From: AWTP1-13 sp963840445
Lineage (GTDB): Bacteria; Pseudomonadota; Alphaproteobacteria; Rhizobiales; Hyphomicrobiaceae
Assembly: GCA_963840445.1 (NCBI GenBank)
Contig: CAWIZC010000011.1
Location: 124,001-188,000, forward strand
DNA: 64,000 bases
Reading direction: 5' to 3'
Shown here in pieces: positions 49,034-57,505 of the stretch (positions within the stretch are counted from its first letter, which is position 1; every line of letters starts with the position of its first letter). The notes beneath the pieces are model-generated. The model saw only the letters and a program-made list of their open reading frames with translations. It made no database searches and had not been told where the DNA came from. The position numbers and the translations under genes are program-made.

Positions 49034-49351
49034 ATGGGTGGCAAAACGCTCACGCGTGCAGATCTTGCAGAAGCGGTGGTCCAGAAAGTCGGACTACCGC
49101 GTAATGAGTCGCAGGAGCTGGTGGAGCTGATACTTCGCGAGATTTCCACCAGTCTGGCCGCCGGCCATACGGTCAAGCTGTCGTCGTTCGGCTCGTTCGG
49201 CATCCGCCAGAAGGGCCAGCGTGTCGGCCGCAATCCCAAAACGGGACAGGAAGTTCCGATCACGCCGCGTCGCGTGCTGGTCTTCCGGCCGAGCAACATC
49301 ATGAAGGATCGCATCAACGCGGGTCTGATCCGGCGCAGAGCGGCTGAATAG
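49034..49351 (+). CDS. ihfA: Integration host factor alpha subunit
   Basis: DNA-bending protein, heterodimer with IhfB. 105 residues: TLTRADLAEAVVQKVGLPRN, VKLSSFGSFGIRQKGQRVGR and the DNA-binding arm NPKTGQEVPITPRRVLVFRP. In this class it is usually annotated IhfA. It precedes the MerR gene. Confidence 0.94.
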   Translation: MGGKTLTRADLAEAVVQKVGLPRNESQELVELILREISTSLAAGHTVKLSSFGSFGIRQKGQRVGRNPKTGQEVPITPRRVLVFRPSNIMKDRINAGLIRRRAAE

Positions 49352-49390
49352 CCGGATCGAGACGCTCGCACCTTTCAGCGGGGGCTGGCC

Positions 49391-49870
49391 TTGACGAAGG
49401 CGGTGGAAGCGTTTCGCAACATCGGCGAGGTGTCGCTGGAACTTGGCGTCAAGAAGCACGTGTTGCGCTTCTGGGAGGCCAAATTCCCGCAGCTGAAGCC
49501 GATGAAGCGCGGCGGCGGTCGGCGCCTCTATCGCCCGAGCGACGTCGAGTTGCTGCGCGGCATCCAGGACTTGCTGGACAACAAAGCCTATTCCATCCGC
49601 GGCGTGCAAAAGATCCTGCGCGAGAGCGGCGTCGAGGCGGTCAAGGCCGCCAGCAAGGGTATTCCCGTCGCGACCGAGCGGCATTGCGAGGATACCAGTC
49701 CCGCCTCCACCGCAATCGGCAGCAGGCTCGCAGCACTGTCCTCGGCAGAGCTGCGCAATCTGCGCGCCGTCGTTGCCGAACTCGACGCCTGTCGGAGCCT
49801 GCTCGGCGGCGGCAGCGCCTCGGCCGGCGCCCGGTCGCAGCGGTCGAGACGCGCGGGGCTGCGGAGCTGA
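49391..49870 (+). CDS. MerR-family transcriptional regulator
   Basis: 159 residues with a TTG start. The N-terminal MerR helix-turn-helix reads FRNIGEVSLELGVKKHVLRF and WEAKFPQLKPMKRGGGRRLY, then RPSDVELLRGIQDLL and YSIRGVQKILRESG. The C-terminus is low-complexity. This regulator, after ihfA and before tRNA-Pro, is a fixed part of the plsX-fabH-ihfA cluster in alphaproteobacteria; its target is not known. Confidence 0.9.
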   Translation: MTKAVEAFRNIGEVSLELGVKKHVLRFWEAKFPQLKPMKRGGGRRLYRPSDVELLRGIQDLLDNKAYSIRGVQKILRESGVEAVKAASKGIPVATERHCEDTSPASTAIGSRLAALSSAELRNLRAVVAELDACRSLLGGGSASAGARSQRSRRAGLRS

Positions 49871-49917
49871 AGCGCGCGGCGTCGCCGGTCGGCTCGCTAT
49901 CAGGCGCGAGCACCGCC

Positions 49918-50662
49918 ATGACGGAAATCTGGCTGGTCGATTTGCAGCGCTCGGCCCCTGCTCTTGCTGAATTGGAGCGCGAGACGCCGCGCCTGACCGC
50001 GCAGGATCACCGTCGCGCAAACTCCATCCGCGACCCGCACGGTCGCCGCCAGCGCCTCGCCATCACGACCGCACTGCGCATTCTGCTGGAGCGGATGGCG
50101 GGTCCGCGCTCGGCCAGGGCACCTTTTGTCACCGGCAGCTCCGGCAAGCCCGGGCTCGCCGACGGCAACGTCGAATTCAGTCTGTCCCACGTCGAGGGAT
50201 ACGCTCTCATCGGTCTGAGCCGCACCGGCGAGATCGGCATCGACTTGGAGTGCGACCGGCCACTCCGCATCTCCGCCCGCCGCCGCGACGAGGTGATCGC
50301 CGCCGCCGCCGGGCCTGGCCGGCAAACCAGCCGACGGCACTTCGCCGGATGCGGGCTTCCTGCGCGCCTGGTGTCGCCTCGAGGCGTTCGCCAAGGCGCG
50401 AGGCCAAGGTCTCGGACGCACATTAACCGACCTCGGCCTGCGCAGCGGACGCCCGCGGACCTGTGCCGAACTCGAAGTCGCGGCGCGCCAAATCGCCCGC
50501 GAAGCTGGCCTGACCGTGCGCGACATCCCGCTTGACCCCGGCTTCTATGCTGCGATCGCCCTCGGCAGCACCGCCCGCCTGCGCTCAAAGCGGCTGCCCG
50601 CCGACCGCACCGGCATCGAGCGCCTGCTGGCCCCTCGTCGGCCGGGAAGCCGCGCCGGTTGA
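49918..50662 (+). CDS. 4'-phosphopantetheinyl transferase (Sfp/AcpT type), one frameshift
   Basis: Activates carrier proteins by transferring phosphopantetheine from CoA. N-terminal half MTEIWLVDLQRSAPALAELE, GSSGKPGLADGNVEFSLSHV and the Mg-binding motif GEIGIDLECDRPLR. A one-base break near 50305 follows. In the next frame come AGKPADGTSPDAGFLRAWCR and LEAFAKARGQGLGRT (the WxxxEA signature), ending at 50662. About 247 residues joined. Its ATG lies 47 bp after the merR stop. Confidence 0.82.
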
Positions 50663-50697
50663 CCCGCACCCTCGGCCGGGGCACAAGGGAGCCGGTT

Positions 50698-50775
50698 CGG
50701 AGCGTAGCGCAGCCTGGTTAGCGCACCAGTCTGGGGGACTGGGGGTCGGGAGTTCAAATCTCCCCGCTCCGACCA
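50698..50775 (+). tRNA. tRNA-Pro (GGG anticodon)
   Basis: Cloverleaf: acceptor CGGAGCG/CGCTCCG, D-arm GCGC...GCGC, anticodon stem CCAGT/ACTGG around CTGGGGG (anticodon GGG), T-arm GGGAG-TTCAAAT-CTCCC, discriminator A and encoded CCA. It reads the proline codon CCC. The position after merR is conserved, and accessory DNA begins immediately downstream. Confidence 0.96.
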
Positions 50776-51146
50776 ATAAAATCAAACAATTAGCTGAAAT
50801 TGAATTCTACGAAACTTCCTGTGGGGTTCCCGTGGGGTTCCCATGCGACATGGCTTTAGCCGGACCTTGGGGGCGCGAGGGCCTCTACTCGGGAAGCTCC
50901 AAAAGATTTGCCAAACCGTTCAGCTTCATTGTGAAAGTGTTTCCAGGGCCCTAGGAACAACTCGGGAGTGAGAACTTGGAAACACGCCGAGCAATCTACG
51001 GGGAGCGACGTGGGATAGGTCCAAATCGGGGGCTCGCAACCCCCGAGAGTTGACTCTCGCGTGCCAGGTCTAAGCAGGTTCAATCACGATGCCACCTTAC
51101 CGAACTGTGGTCCGGATTGGTGGGCGACAGCCCTCGGCGCAATGAG
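50776..51146. other. Gene-poor junction after tRNA-Pro
   Basis: No convincing gene. It holds a tandem GTGGGGTTCCC pair near 50820-50841 and two overlapping hairpins: TCGGGGG/CCCCCGA (51026-51046) and CGAGAGT/ACTCTCG (51044-51059), which share three bases and so exclude one another. ACCAATAAAAT directly follows both the tRNA-Pro and the tRNA-Ala remnant. I see no integrase. Confidence 0.5.
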
Positions 51147-51198
51147 CTCGTGAATGGCAATCACGAGGTGAGCGGTTCGATCCCGCTCGGCTCCACCA
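51147..51198 (+). pseudogene. 3' half of a tRNA-Ala (GGC anticodon)
   Basis: From the anticodon arm to CCA this is a good tRNA: CGTGA-ATGGCAA-TCACG (anticodon GGC), AGGTG variable loop, AGCGG-TTCGATC-CCGCT T-arm, CGGCTCC acceptor strand, A and CCA. Upstream there is no GGAGCCG partner strand and only a poor D-arm (GCCC...GAGC with a mismatch), so the 5' half is lost or decayed. tRNA 3' halves are the usual attachment sites of integrative elements. Confidence 0.65.
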
Positions 51199-51367
51199 AT
51201 AAAATATCCAGCAAAATCAAAGCATTGTAGGCATAGCGGCATCGTAGCATCGCCGCTGATTTTTTTCTTCGTACCGCAGTCATACCGCAGAAGGGCGCGA
51301 AACTCGGCTTTTTGAAGCCCTTCCAGCCTCTTGCCGTCATCGGCCAAATCAGACGAATACCTGCCGC

Positions 51368-51661
51368 ATGACAGCTTCGCGGCGCCGCACACCCACAGAC
51401 CCATCGAAGGCGCAGACACGCCCCGAGCCGCGCAACGCATTGGAGCGGGCGAAGCGGGTTGCTGACGACCTTGAGGGCATGGCCGAGGACCACGAACGGG
51501 ACTTGAGGCTGCGCGACCGCTTCCGTCAGGCCAGCGAGCGCGACGTGATCCGGATGTGAGAGACCAGAGAGAACGAGCACGGCAAGCCGCTGTCCCGGTT
51601 CGAGTGGCAAGCACTCAACGAACGCTGGTACGAGCTGTTCGGCTTTTCTGCCGCCGGATGA
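51368..51661 (+). pseudogene. Small accessory gene interrupted by an in-frame TGA
   Basis: MTASRRRTPTDPSKAQTRPE then ALERAKRVADDLEGMAEDHE and RDRFRQASERDVIRM, stop TGA at 51557. The same frame continues with coding character (ETRENEHGKPLSRFEWQALN then ERWYELFGFSAAG) to a second TGA at 51659. A Trp codon at the first stop would give RMWETREN, so TGG-to-TGA decay is plausible. The next frame then leads into the AlpA-type gene (FLPPDDEAGPPVPAEPAP), so the whole may once have been one protein. No family recognised. Confidence 0.45.
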
Positions 51662-51677
51662 TGAGGCAGGGCCGCCG

Positions 51678-51914
51678 GTGCCGGCCGAACCAGCGCCCGA
51701 CGATAAGAACATGCTGACCATCCAAGACGTCGTGCGCATGACCACGCTCAGCCCCAGCTCCGTCAACCGGATGTATCGAGAGCAGCCGCCGCGTCTGCCG
51801 CCGCCCGTGAAGATCGGCCAACGCCGCAAGGCTTGGCGCGCGCGTGACATCGCAGCGTGGGTTGAGGCGCGCGACGAACAGACGAACACGCCGCGCAACA
51901 GACAGCGGCACTGA
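51678..51914 (+). CDS. AlpA-family helix-turn-helix regulator (excisionase-like)
   Basis: 78 residues; the core MLTIQDVVRMTTLSPSSVNR, then MYREQPPRLPPPVKIGQRRK and AWRARDIAAWVEAR, is the AlpA/phage-type winged helix that controls excision genes of integrated elements. The open frame runs further upstream without a start, so the N-terminus is uncertain. Its position just past a tRNA 3' half supports a former integrative element. Confidence 0.75.
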   Translation: MPAEPAPDDKNMLTIQDVVRMTTLSPSSVNRMYREQPPRLPPPVKIGQRRKAWRARDIAAWVEARDEQTNTPRNRQRH

Positions 51915-52179
51915 CGTTACAAGTAAGAGGCGCCACCATCTCGGTACGCGCGTCGTTTTCCATCCGTCGGGCGCCATTAGCGGCGGAGAGCGCGGTGCGC
52001 TGCCATTGCCGAGCCACCCCCGTGGTCCCCCTTTGCCCGCGCCTTCACAGTGAGACTGGTGATGTGTGTAGCCGGGACCGCCCGCCACGAAATCGGGGGT
52101 CCGGATCGAGTTCGGGTTTTTTCCCGGATTTGGCGAACACGAAATCCAGGGTTGCTAGGCATCCATGGTCAGCGTCAGG

Positions 52180-52461
52180 CTACGCGCAGCCTTCTCTGGC
52201 ATCCCGGATGACGCATTCCCAAAGCATGACGGCGCGGTCCCGATAGTAGTGGAAGTCGCGGATGGTTGAATTGTTGGCGGCGCTGTACAGCTCCTGATCG
52301 CTGATCTTCCAATCGCTAGTCGCAGTGAACGTCTCGACGCCGGGCCTGTCCAGACAAAGCAGTTGACGCCGCGCACGAAAGAAATCGCGCCTGCGCTCTT
52401 GTGCTCGCGTTAGGCGCGGTTCGTTCGGGTCTGATTTCAAGATTTCGTCTAAGGGCGTCAT
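52180..52461 (-). CDS. Hypothetical protein (93 aa)
   Basis: MTPLDEILKSDPNEPRLTRA, then QERRRDFFRARRQLLCLDRP, a polar middle, and DFHYYRDRAVMLWECVIRDA at the end. Soluble, charged, no family recognised. It stands alone between the AlpA-type gene and the first copy of the long inverted repeat. The flanking 51915-52179 and 52462-52740 show no supported feature. Confidence 0.5.
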   Translation of the reverse strand: MTPLDEILKSDPNEPRLTRAQERRRDFFRARRQLLCLDRPGVETFTATSDWKISDQELYSAANNSTIRDFHYYRDRAVMLWECVIRDAREGCA

Positions 52462-52877
52462 GATCCTTGATCCGTTGTTTTTTGCGTTGACGAACGCGCG
52501 GACTTTGGATCGAGTTGCGACCTCACGCTAGCAGCGTCACGACCTTCCTTGCGGCAATACTGCATCACGAAATGCTCTGAGCGCGATACCACCACACTAG
52601 ATGCACGGCGCTGGGATCGGGATTGGCTCGGCAGTGTGCGTTACCGCTCCACAAGCGAGCAGAGCCATCGTGTGCTCCGGATGCGGTCCTTGCGGCTAAC
52701 GATCTCGTCGGGCTTACCCTGCCGCTCGATTACGTCGCGTTCGGTGTGACGGCCATTGTGCAAGCTCCGGCAGTACCAAAGTACTGGTTGAGCGAGCCCA
52801 TCCGGAATAGCCCGAGGCGAGAAATACTCGTGTTTTTAGCGGTAAGTGGCGGTCAGCTCCCCGCGTGATGAGATGTC

Positions 52878-52934
52878 GGGCAGTACTTCCGACTGATTTC
52901 CGAGCATCTGCGAAATGTGATTGATCATGCGCCA
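52878..52934. repeat. 57-bp exact inverted repeat, copy 1
   Basis: Reverse complement of 58923-58979, identical over 57 bp by eye. Weaker similarity continues for a further 130 bp or so (about 52740-52877 against 58980-59110), including the shared ATTCCGGATGGGCTCG and CCAGTACTT stretches. Confidence 0.95.
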
Positions 52935-53016
52935 AAGCAACAGTCGACAACAGCGCCGCATGTCGTTCTGCACGCCCAGAGCCGGGCAGGTCCTCCCTCC
53001 AGAACAGGAAAAGCAA

Positions 53017-53211
53017 ATGCGCCAGACAGTTATTGTCGTTGCTGCGACGGCCCTGATCGCTGCGGTCATCTCAATATGGGCGACCACCGTCATCATTGCC
53101 CACGCTCAGAAGCACCCCGATGCCGCCGTGGCGGCAAGTTCTGTCGATCTGATGCAGATGATCGGGGACGCGAATAAGCTTGCCGATGAGAAGGCCGATC
53201 CGGTCGATTGA
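53017..53211 (+). CDS. Small single-span membrane protein (64 aa)
   Basis: MRQTVIVVAATALIAAVISI starts a single hydrophobic helix ending near ATTVIIAHAQ; the rest is polar (ASSVDLMQMIGDANKLADEK). Ribosome-binding AGGAAAAGCAA before the ATG. It resembles short membrane proteins common in rhizobial genomes. It overlaps nothing and starts 80 bp inside the inverted-repeat bracket. Confidence 0.65.
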   Translation: MRQTVIVVAATALIAAVISIWATTVIIAHAQKHPDAAVAASSVDLMQMIGDANKLADEKADPVD

Positions 53212-53303
53212 CCGCGCATTGGGTGCGCAGGCTACGCCCACCAAATTGGGCGCTTCGGCCCCTTCTCGGAGCGCTCTCGTCTTTGCGCGGCGCGCTCGTA
53301 CGG

Positions 53304-53540
53304 TCAGTAGCGAGGGCGCTCGCGGCGGTGAATGTGGCGCGGGTAGTAGTGATAGACGCGCCCCTCGCGCACACGTACGATCACGCCGGAGAAGTATCCG
53401 CCGCCACAGGGCGGGCCGCAGCCGTATGCGCGCACACCGCGATACCCCTGGCTGTCGTCCCACCACGCTCCAGCAGAACTGATAGCTGCGCCGACCAGCG
53501 CCAGCATGAATATGCCGATCGCGAACATCGCCTTTCGCAT
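53304..53540 (-). CDS. Small exported glycine/arginine/tyrosine-rich protein (78 aa)
   Basis: Signal peptide MRKAMFAIGIFMLALVGAAI ends near SSAGA. The mature part is short and basic, with CGPPCGGGYFSG and a tail YHYYPRHIHRRERPRY. No family assigned. Convergent with the preceding small membrane protein gene. Confidence 0.65.
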   Translation of the reverse strand: MRKAMFAIGIFMLALVGAAISSAGAWWDDSQGYRGVRAYGCGPPCGGGYFSGVIVRVREGRVYHYYPRHIHRRERPRY

Positions 53541-53775
53541 GCTGCTTCTCCTGTCCGTTTCGCCCCGTGCGACGAACGGACTTGCAGCTGTTCAGTTCCA
53601 GCTTCAGCCGCTCAGCGTGATGATGGCCCGCCAGCGCCGGCCCTTCTGCCCACGTCAACCTGCACTGCCCGGTGGTTGAATGGCGTGGGGTGGGCGACCG
53701 ACCGACTAAGCCCGCCGGCGGGGAACCGCCTGAAGTGCCACGCGTTCTCGTGCGGGGGACTACCGGGACGACGCC

Positions 53776-53967
53776 ATGCCATTTGGGGATGACGAGCCTG
53801 TCGCTCGCTGGCGCCACTTAGCGGCGGATGCCCGCGATGCAGCAGGCGAGTTGACTGATCCCCAAGCCAAGGTGCTCTTGCTGACCATCGCGCAAGCGTA
53901 TGAACGCCTCGCTCGGCGGGCCGAAGAGCGCAAACCAAAAAAGATCAGGACGATCCAAATGAGATAG
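53776..53967 (+). CDS. Small helical protein, paralogue 1 (63 aa)
   Basis: MPFGDDEPVARWRHLAADAR then DAAGELTDPQAKVLLLTIAQ and AYERLARRAEERK. The pattern W-xx-x-A-xx-AR ... DP-x-AK ... IA-xx-YE-x-LA is shared with the next gene and with many short rhizobial-type proteins. Function unknown. Confidence 0.65.
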   Translation: MPFGDDEPVARWRHLAADARDAAGELTDPQAKVLLLTIAQAYERLARRAEERKPKKIRTIQMR

Positions 53968-54032
53968 CGTCGGCGTGTGCTGACGTGGTTCAAGGTGGGC
54001 TGGATCGCGCCCAGTTTGAGTGCCCGTCAAAC

Positions 54033-54203
54033 ATGAACAAGCCGAGCCCGATCGACGATCCAGCACAATGGCGGCAGAAGGCGGACGAAGCCCGCCGCAT
54101 GGCCGATCAACTGGCCGATCCCGAGGCCAAGCAGACCATGCTGGAAATCGCTGCTTCGTACGAACTGTTGGCCAAGATCGCTGAGGCGCGACCCATCCGC
54201 TGA
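54033..54203 (+). CDS. Small helical protein, paralogue 2 (56 aa)
   Basis: MNKPSPIDDPAQWRQKADEA then RRMADQLADPEAKQTMLEIA and ASYELLAKIAEARP. Same pattern as the gene 65 bp upstream, so the pair arose by tandem duplication. The region after it, 54204-54580, has no supported gene. Confidence 0.65.
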   Translation: MNKPSPIDDPAQWRQKADEARRMADQLADPEAKQTMLEIAASYELLAKIAEARPIR

Positions 54204-54580
54204 GCTGGCTAGGCGCGCTCGTCTTCAGTTCGGAGAAGGAGGGAAGCAAGGCCTCGTACGCATTACAGACGCAGCACAACGCACCACAGACACGGCGGCC
54301 TGCTTCCCAGACCCGAGTGCTTGGCGTAGGGGGCACGCACTCTCGGTCGCGAAATAGAACGCGAGGATCTGGGCAAAGTTTCGCGGCAGACTAAGCCTTC
54401 TGTGGAAAACGTAGCCAATCCGCGCGGCGACATCGCCGTCGCCAAACTGCAGCGTCAGCTGAAAATCTTCACCCCGACAGCTTGAGCGGTGGTGTAGGGA
54501 AGGTCGCCCCGCGGCATTGGGGAACCGTGCTGAAGCGCAAGCGTTAGTAACGCCATCAAGCAACGCTGGAGGCGCTGCGC

Positions 54581-54955
54581 ATGCAGACCCTCGCTGGATG
54601 TCTTCTGCTGATCGTTGAGGACGAGCCGCTGGTCGCGCTCGATATCGCGGATGTTTTCAAGACCGCCGGTGCCAAGGTCATCATTGCGCGCACGCTGCAG
54701 GACGCGATGCACCAGGCCGAGACGGGGAACTTGACCGCCGCCGTGATTGACCACGCCTTACACGATGGAAGCACGACATCGGAGGTGTGCGCCAAGCTGA
54801 AGGAACGCGACATCCCTTTCATCGTTTACAGCGGCTTCAGCAAGCTCGAGGGTGCTTGTGCTGACGGCGAGCTGGTCCACAAACCGGCTAGCCCGACGCT
54901 GCTGCTTGCCACCCTTCAAGGCGTGCTCGCAGAGCACCGCCGGGGAATTAACTGA
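54581..54955 (+). CDS. Single-domain response regulator (CheY-like)
   Basis: 124 residues, receiver domain only. The acidic pocket is LLIVEDEPLVALDIADVF, the phospho-acceptor Asp is in AAVIDHALHDG, the switch Ser is in FIVYSGFSKLEG and the conserved Lys in LVHKPASPTLLL. No output domain. Such orphan receivers are frequent beside general-stress or accessory genes in rhizobia. No partner kinase in the window. Confidence 0.88.
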   Translation: MQTLAGCLLLIVEDEPLVALDIADVFKTAGAKVIIARTLQDAMHQAETGNLTAAVIDHALHDGSTTSEVCAKLKERDIPFIVYSGFSKLEGACADGELVHKPASPTLLLATLQGVLAEHRRGIN

Positions 54956-55006
54956 TCGGCTTTGGCAAGCTCGCACCGCTCGCGCTAGCGAAACCCGTTG
55001 CGGTCA

Positions 55007-55267
55007 TCACGGCAGTAGGCTCGTCGTTCTTTCTTTGACGCCCTTCCTATCTTTGATGCGAAGCCGCTCAACAAGCCGCTGCAGTTCCTCCGGCAGGGGT
55101 TCATAGGGAACCAGTGATAGCGCTGCCAGACGATCGCGGTCCGTTTGGGTCCGGATCTGGTGCATGACCTGCAGTCTCATTGGCTCGTTCGCCAAGTCGC
55201 GCATGTTGAGGCGCAGTAGCGCGCCGATCTGCATCATCATGCCGATGGCTTCTCCATCATCCTTCAT
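55007..55267 (-). CDS. Hypothetical protein (86 aa)
   Basis: MKDDGEAIGMMMQIGALLRL then NMRDLANEPMRLQVMHQIRT and SLVPYEPLPEELQRLVERLR. Helical, soluble, no family recognised. The open frame extends upstream to 55591 without coding character. The stretch 55268-55769 holds no supported gene, only a short tandem similarity (two GCGTCGGGT-GTTGG units near 55570-55605). Confidence 0.45.
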   Translation of the reverse strand: MKDDGEAIGMMMQIGALLRLNMRDLANEPMRLQVMHQIRTQTDRDRLAALSLVPYEPLPEELQRLVERLRIKDRKGVKERTTSLLP

Positions 55268-55769
55268 ACGTGCGGAACCGCGCCACTCCGGACAGCGTTC
55301 CGCGGGGTTGTCAGAAATGTGATGCTTGAACGCGGGCGTGAAGACAGAACGGCCCGCCACGTGCGTGCTGTGCAGCGGGCCGCTCCGGACACATCTGGAG
55401 ACGCCCGACGCATTAGCGACGGGCACCGCGTATTGGAGCAGCCAGAGGTTAGGCTTCCGTGAAACAGGCCGCCGAAGGTGTTTGGAAGGGACCAGGGGCC
55501 AGTTGGGGCAACGCGGACGCAATTGGCCGCCGCGCTTGCGGAGATGGAACAGCGCGACGGCCAATACGCGTCGGGTGGTTGGACGGCCCAATGCGCGTCG
55601 GGTCGTTGGGAAGCCGACTGCGGTAAGATGCCCGAGTTGGCGTTAACGTGATCTTAACGACTTATCTATCCGACAACGGACTACGCTCCGCCGCGTCGAG
55701 CGGCACGATGGCTGGCTATGAGCTTTCCTTGTCCTGCTGCACGCTGCTCAGCTGAAATGGGTACTGCCT

Positions 55770-56084
55770 TCAGCGCACGCGACCGCCACCTTCAAGTCTC
55801 TTCATCTCCCACCAGCCCGCGCTACCGACGGGAAAAGCGTTGGGGTCCGTCTCGTAGTAGTGACCGGCGTGATTATACGCCCACGCATTTCGCAGTTGGC
55901 GCGGCGAGGCGTAGGGATACCTTTGGGCGGAGCTGTCGTAGGTGTGGCGATACTTCTTGCTGGCGGCGTCGCTGGGACCTGCAAGGAGGGTGCCCTGTTT
56001 CCAGAAGACGTGAAGCGCCCCAAGGTAGCGTTGTCCCAGAGGCGCTTCGGTTAGCGGCGTGCACCAGAACCAACCACCGCCAAC
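55770..56084 (-). pseudogene. Start-less coding fragment of a small conserved-type protein
   Basis: An open minus-strand frame of 104 codons with no usable start codon. It reads FWCTPLTEAPLGQRYLGALH, FWKQGTLLAGPSDAASKKYR, then NAWAYNHAGHYYETDPNAFP and VGSAGWWEMKRLEGGGRVR. Codon third positions are GC-rich as in genes, and the terminal GHYYE-DPNAFPVGS-WW pattern looks like a short rhizobial protein. The N-terminus is missing, so it is either a pseudogene or its start lies across a frameshift. Confidence 0.4.
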
Positions 56085-56208
56085 TTACGGCTGGAACGCA
56101 ATCCTGTGCTGCTGGTTCCACCAAAACCTCGAGCAAGCAGCGCAGCGACTGGCAGCCGCGGTTGCGATCGGGTTTTTCGTGTTTGTGGCCTGGGCGACGC
56201 TTGCCTGA
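56059..56208 (+). CDS. Possible small membrane protein (49 aa)
   Basis: GTG start, then HQNQPPPTYGWNAILCCWFH, QNLEQAAQRLAAA and a single hydrophobic helix VAIGFFVFVAWATLA to the stop. Plausible as a small membrane protein, but the ribosome-binding site is weak and it overlaps the 5' end of the fragment on the other strand. Confidence 0.3.
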   Translation: MHQNQPPPTYGWNAILCCWFHQNLEQAAQRLAAAVAIGFFVFVAWATLA

Positions 56209-56270
56209 CAAGCCGCGAAGAACGGCCCGCTACGGTGTCACGAGGCCAGCCCGACTTTAGAACCAAGGGA

Positions 56271-56603
56271 TCAGCGAATTGGCGGAAACTTGTTGGCGAT
56301 GGCCAACGCTTCGGCTTCAAACGCCTCAAGCGCAACTTTTTGAGCCAGCATGACGTCCCCGTCCACGAGCCGACCTTCGGGAACGAAGCATAGTCGCCGT
56401 ATACACCGTCCTCGCGGGTTGACTTCTTCCACGTTCATGGCTCCAGCGAGCCGGATGCGGTAGGTACTACCGCTTGAGCCTCCCACCACGTCAAAGCATC
56501 GATAGGTCAGAAAGTCGTTCAGTTGAATGGCCGTGAGATTGCCCTTGAGCAATTCGAAGCCACGCTGATATGCCACCGATCGACGGCAGTCATGCATGGC
56601 CAT
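56271..56603 (-). CDS. Hypothetical protein of a small rhizobial-type family (110 aa)
   Basis: MAMHDCRRSVAYQRGFELLK, NDFLTYRCFDVVGGSSGSTY, then RIRLAGAMNVEEVNPRGRCI and a conserved-looking tail RLCFVPEGRLVDGDVMLAQK and ALEAFEAEALAIANKF. The segment CFVPEG-LV-GDVMLAQK-ALE recurs in short hypothetical proteins of rhizobia (from memory, not searched). Start chosen at the ATG giving MAMHDC. Confidence 0.55.
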   Translation of the reverse strand: MAMHDCRRSVAYQRGFELLKGNLTAIQLNDFLTYRCFDVVGGSSGSTYRIRLAGAMNVEEVNPRGRCIRRLCFVPEGRLVDGDVMLAQKVALEAFEAEALAIANKFPPIR

Positions 56604-56679
56604 GGCAACGGACACGAGCGAAACGGTCCGCCACCAAATGCGTAGCAGAATGCGGTCGATCGACGACGCATTCATTCGA

Positions 56680-56904
56680 TCAACCACCCACAAGCTGCGG
56701 GATGAAGAGGGTTTGCTCGGCTTGCGGATCAAACTTGCGCACCAGTTCACCGGGAGCGCCATTCTTTCCGAGCGCCACGGCTCGGAACCCTTTGCGGGTC
56801 AATTCGTGGAACCGGGCCTCAGCGGTTGCCAGCGACGATAGATCCGCCGGGTCGAACTCGTGACGGGTGTCACCATGGCGGTCCATCACTATCTGAAAAT
56901 GCAT
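56680..56904 (-). CDS. Hypothetical protein of a small conserved-type family (74 aa)
   Basis: MHFQIVMDRHGDTRHEFDPA then DLSSLATAEARFHELTRKGF, RAVALGKNGAPGELVRKFDP and EQTLFIPQLVGG. Compact alpha/beta protein, complete by appearance. This family of about 75 residues is frequent in Bradyrhizobium-like genomes, from memory. It precedes the 56271-56603 gene on the same strand by 76 bp. Confidence 0.65.
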   Translation of the reverse strand: MHFQIVMDRHGDTRHEFDPADLSSLATAEARFHELTRKGFRAVALGKNGAPGELVRKFDPQAEQTLFIPQLVGG

Positions 56905-57149
56905 GAGTGCGCTCCTTACTCTGTACCAACCCTGCGATCAGTTTCGAGGACTACGATGCCGTATGTCGCCCTCGCCCACCATCAGGGCAAACCCCAAAAA
57001 TCTGTTCCTCGCATCTGTAGCAACTCCGCCAAAAGGAGCCGCCGAGAGGCATTTTCTGCAGCCAGCTATAATAGTAGCGGTGGCGGCGAGGGCAGGTCTC
57101 GGAAATGCCAGGGAGGTGCAGGAAGTCGGTTTAGATCCGACGTGGAGCG

Positions 57150-57339
57150 ATGGTGAGCGCCTCGTAGCGGGCCGCCTGGCGCGAGCTGGAGACCATCGTA
57201 CATCAGGAGACCAACGGCGATGGCCTGACTGACGCGATGATCGAGCGCCTCTACGAAATGCAGGCCGAGTGGGCCATGCGGCTCGCCTATTTCCACGATC
57301 CTCGACGAGCTTGAGCGCGACGACTTCGGCGAGGACTAG
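57150..57339 (+). pseudogene. Small gene with an early TAG and a frameshift
   Basis: ATG after GGAGCG, reading MVSAS, then TAG at 57165, then in the same frame RAAWRELETIVHQETNGDGL, TDAMIERLYEMQAEWAMRLA and YFHD. A one-base break near 57299 follows, then ILDELERDDFGED and TAG at 57339. The reconstructed 62-residue helical protein looks real, but it carries two lesions. Confidence 0.5.
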
Positions 57340-57505
57340 CCTCGCTTCGACTTGGCCCGCTTCAGTGCGTCACCAGCGCTCGCACCCAAGCCGGGTCTTC
57401 TCCATCCCGGCCGAAGAAGAAGGCCATGAGCGCCATCCACCCGAGAGATCGCGGCACCGCAAACTTTCTATGTCAGCCAGGCAAGAGGGGGCTGCTGGCG
57501 GCATT

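Noticed and set aside
50585..50785. Short protein containing GAGRFELPTPSPPDW
   Set aside because: This is the well-known spurious translation of the reverse strand of a tRNA-Pro gene.
51161..51898. Minus-strand frame ending VEPSGIEPLTS
   Set aside because: Antisense reading across the tRNA-Ala remnant; a common annotation artefact.
54225..54563. 112-residue minus-strand frame, and an open plus-strand stretch ending QRQLKIFTPTA
   Set aside because: Neither has a start with a ribosome-binding site nor a recognisable family; left as unassigned sequence.
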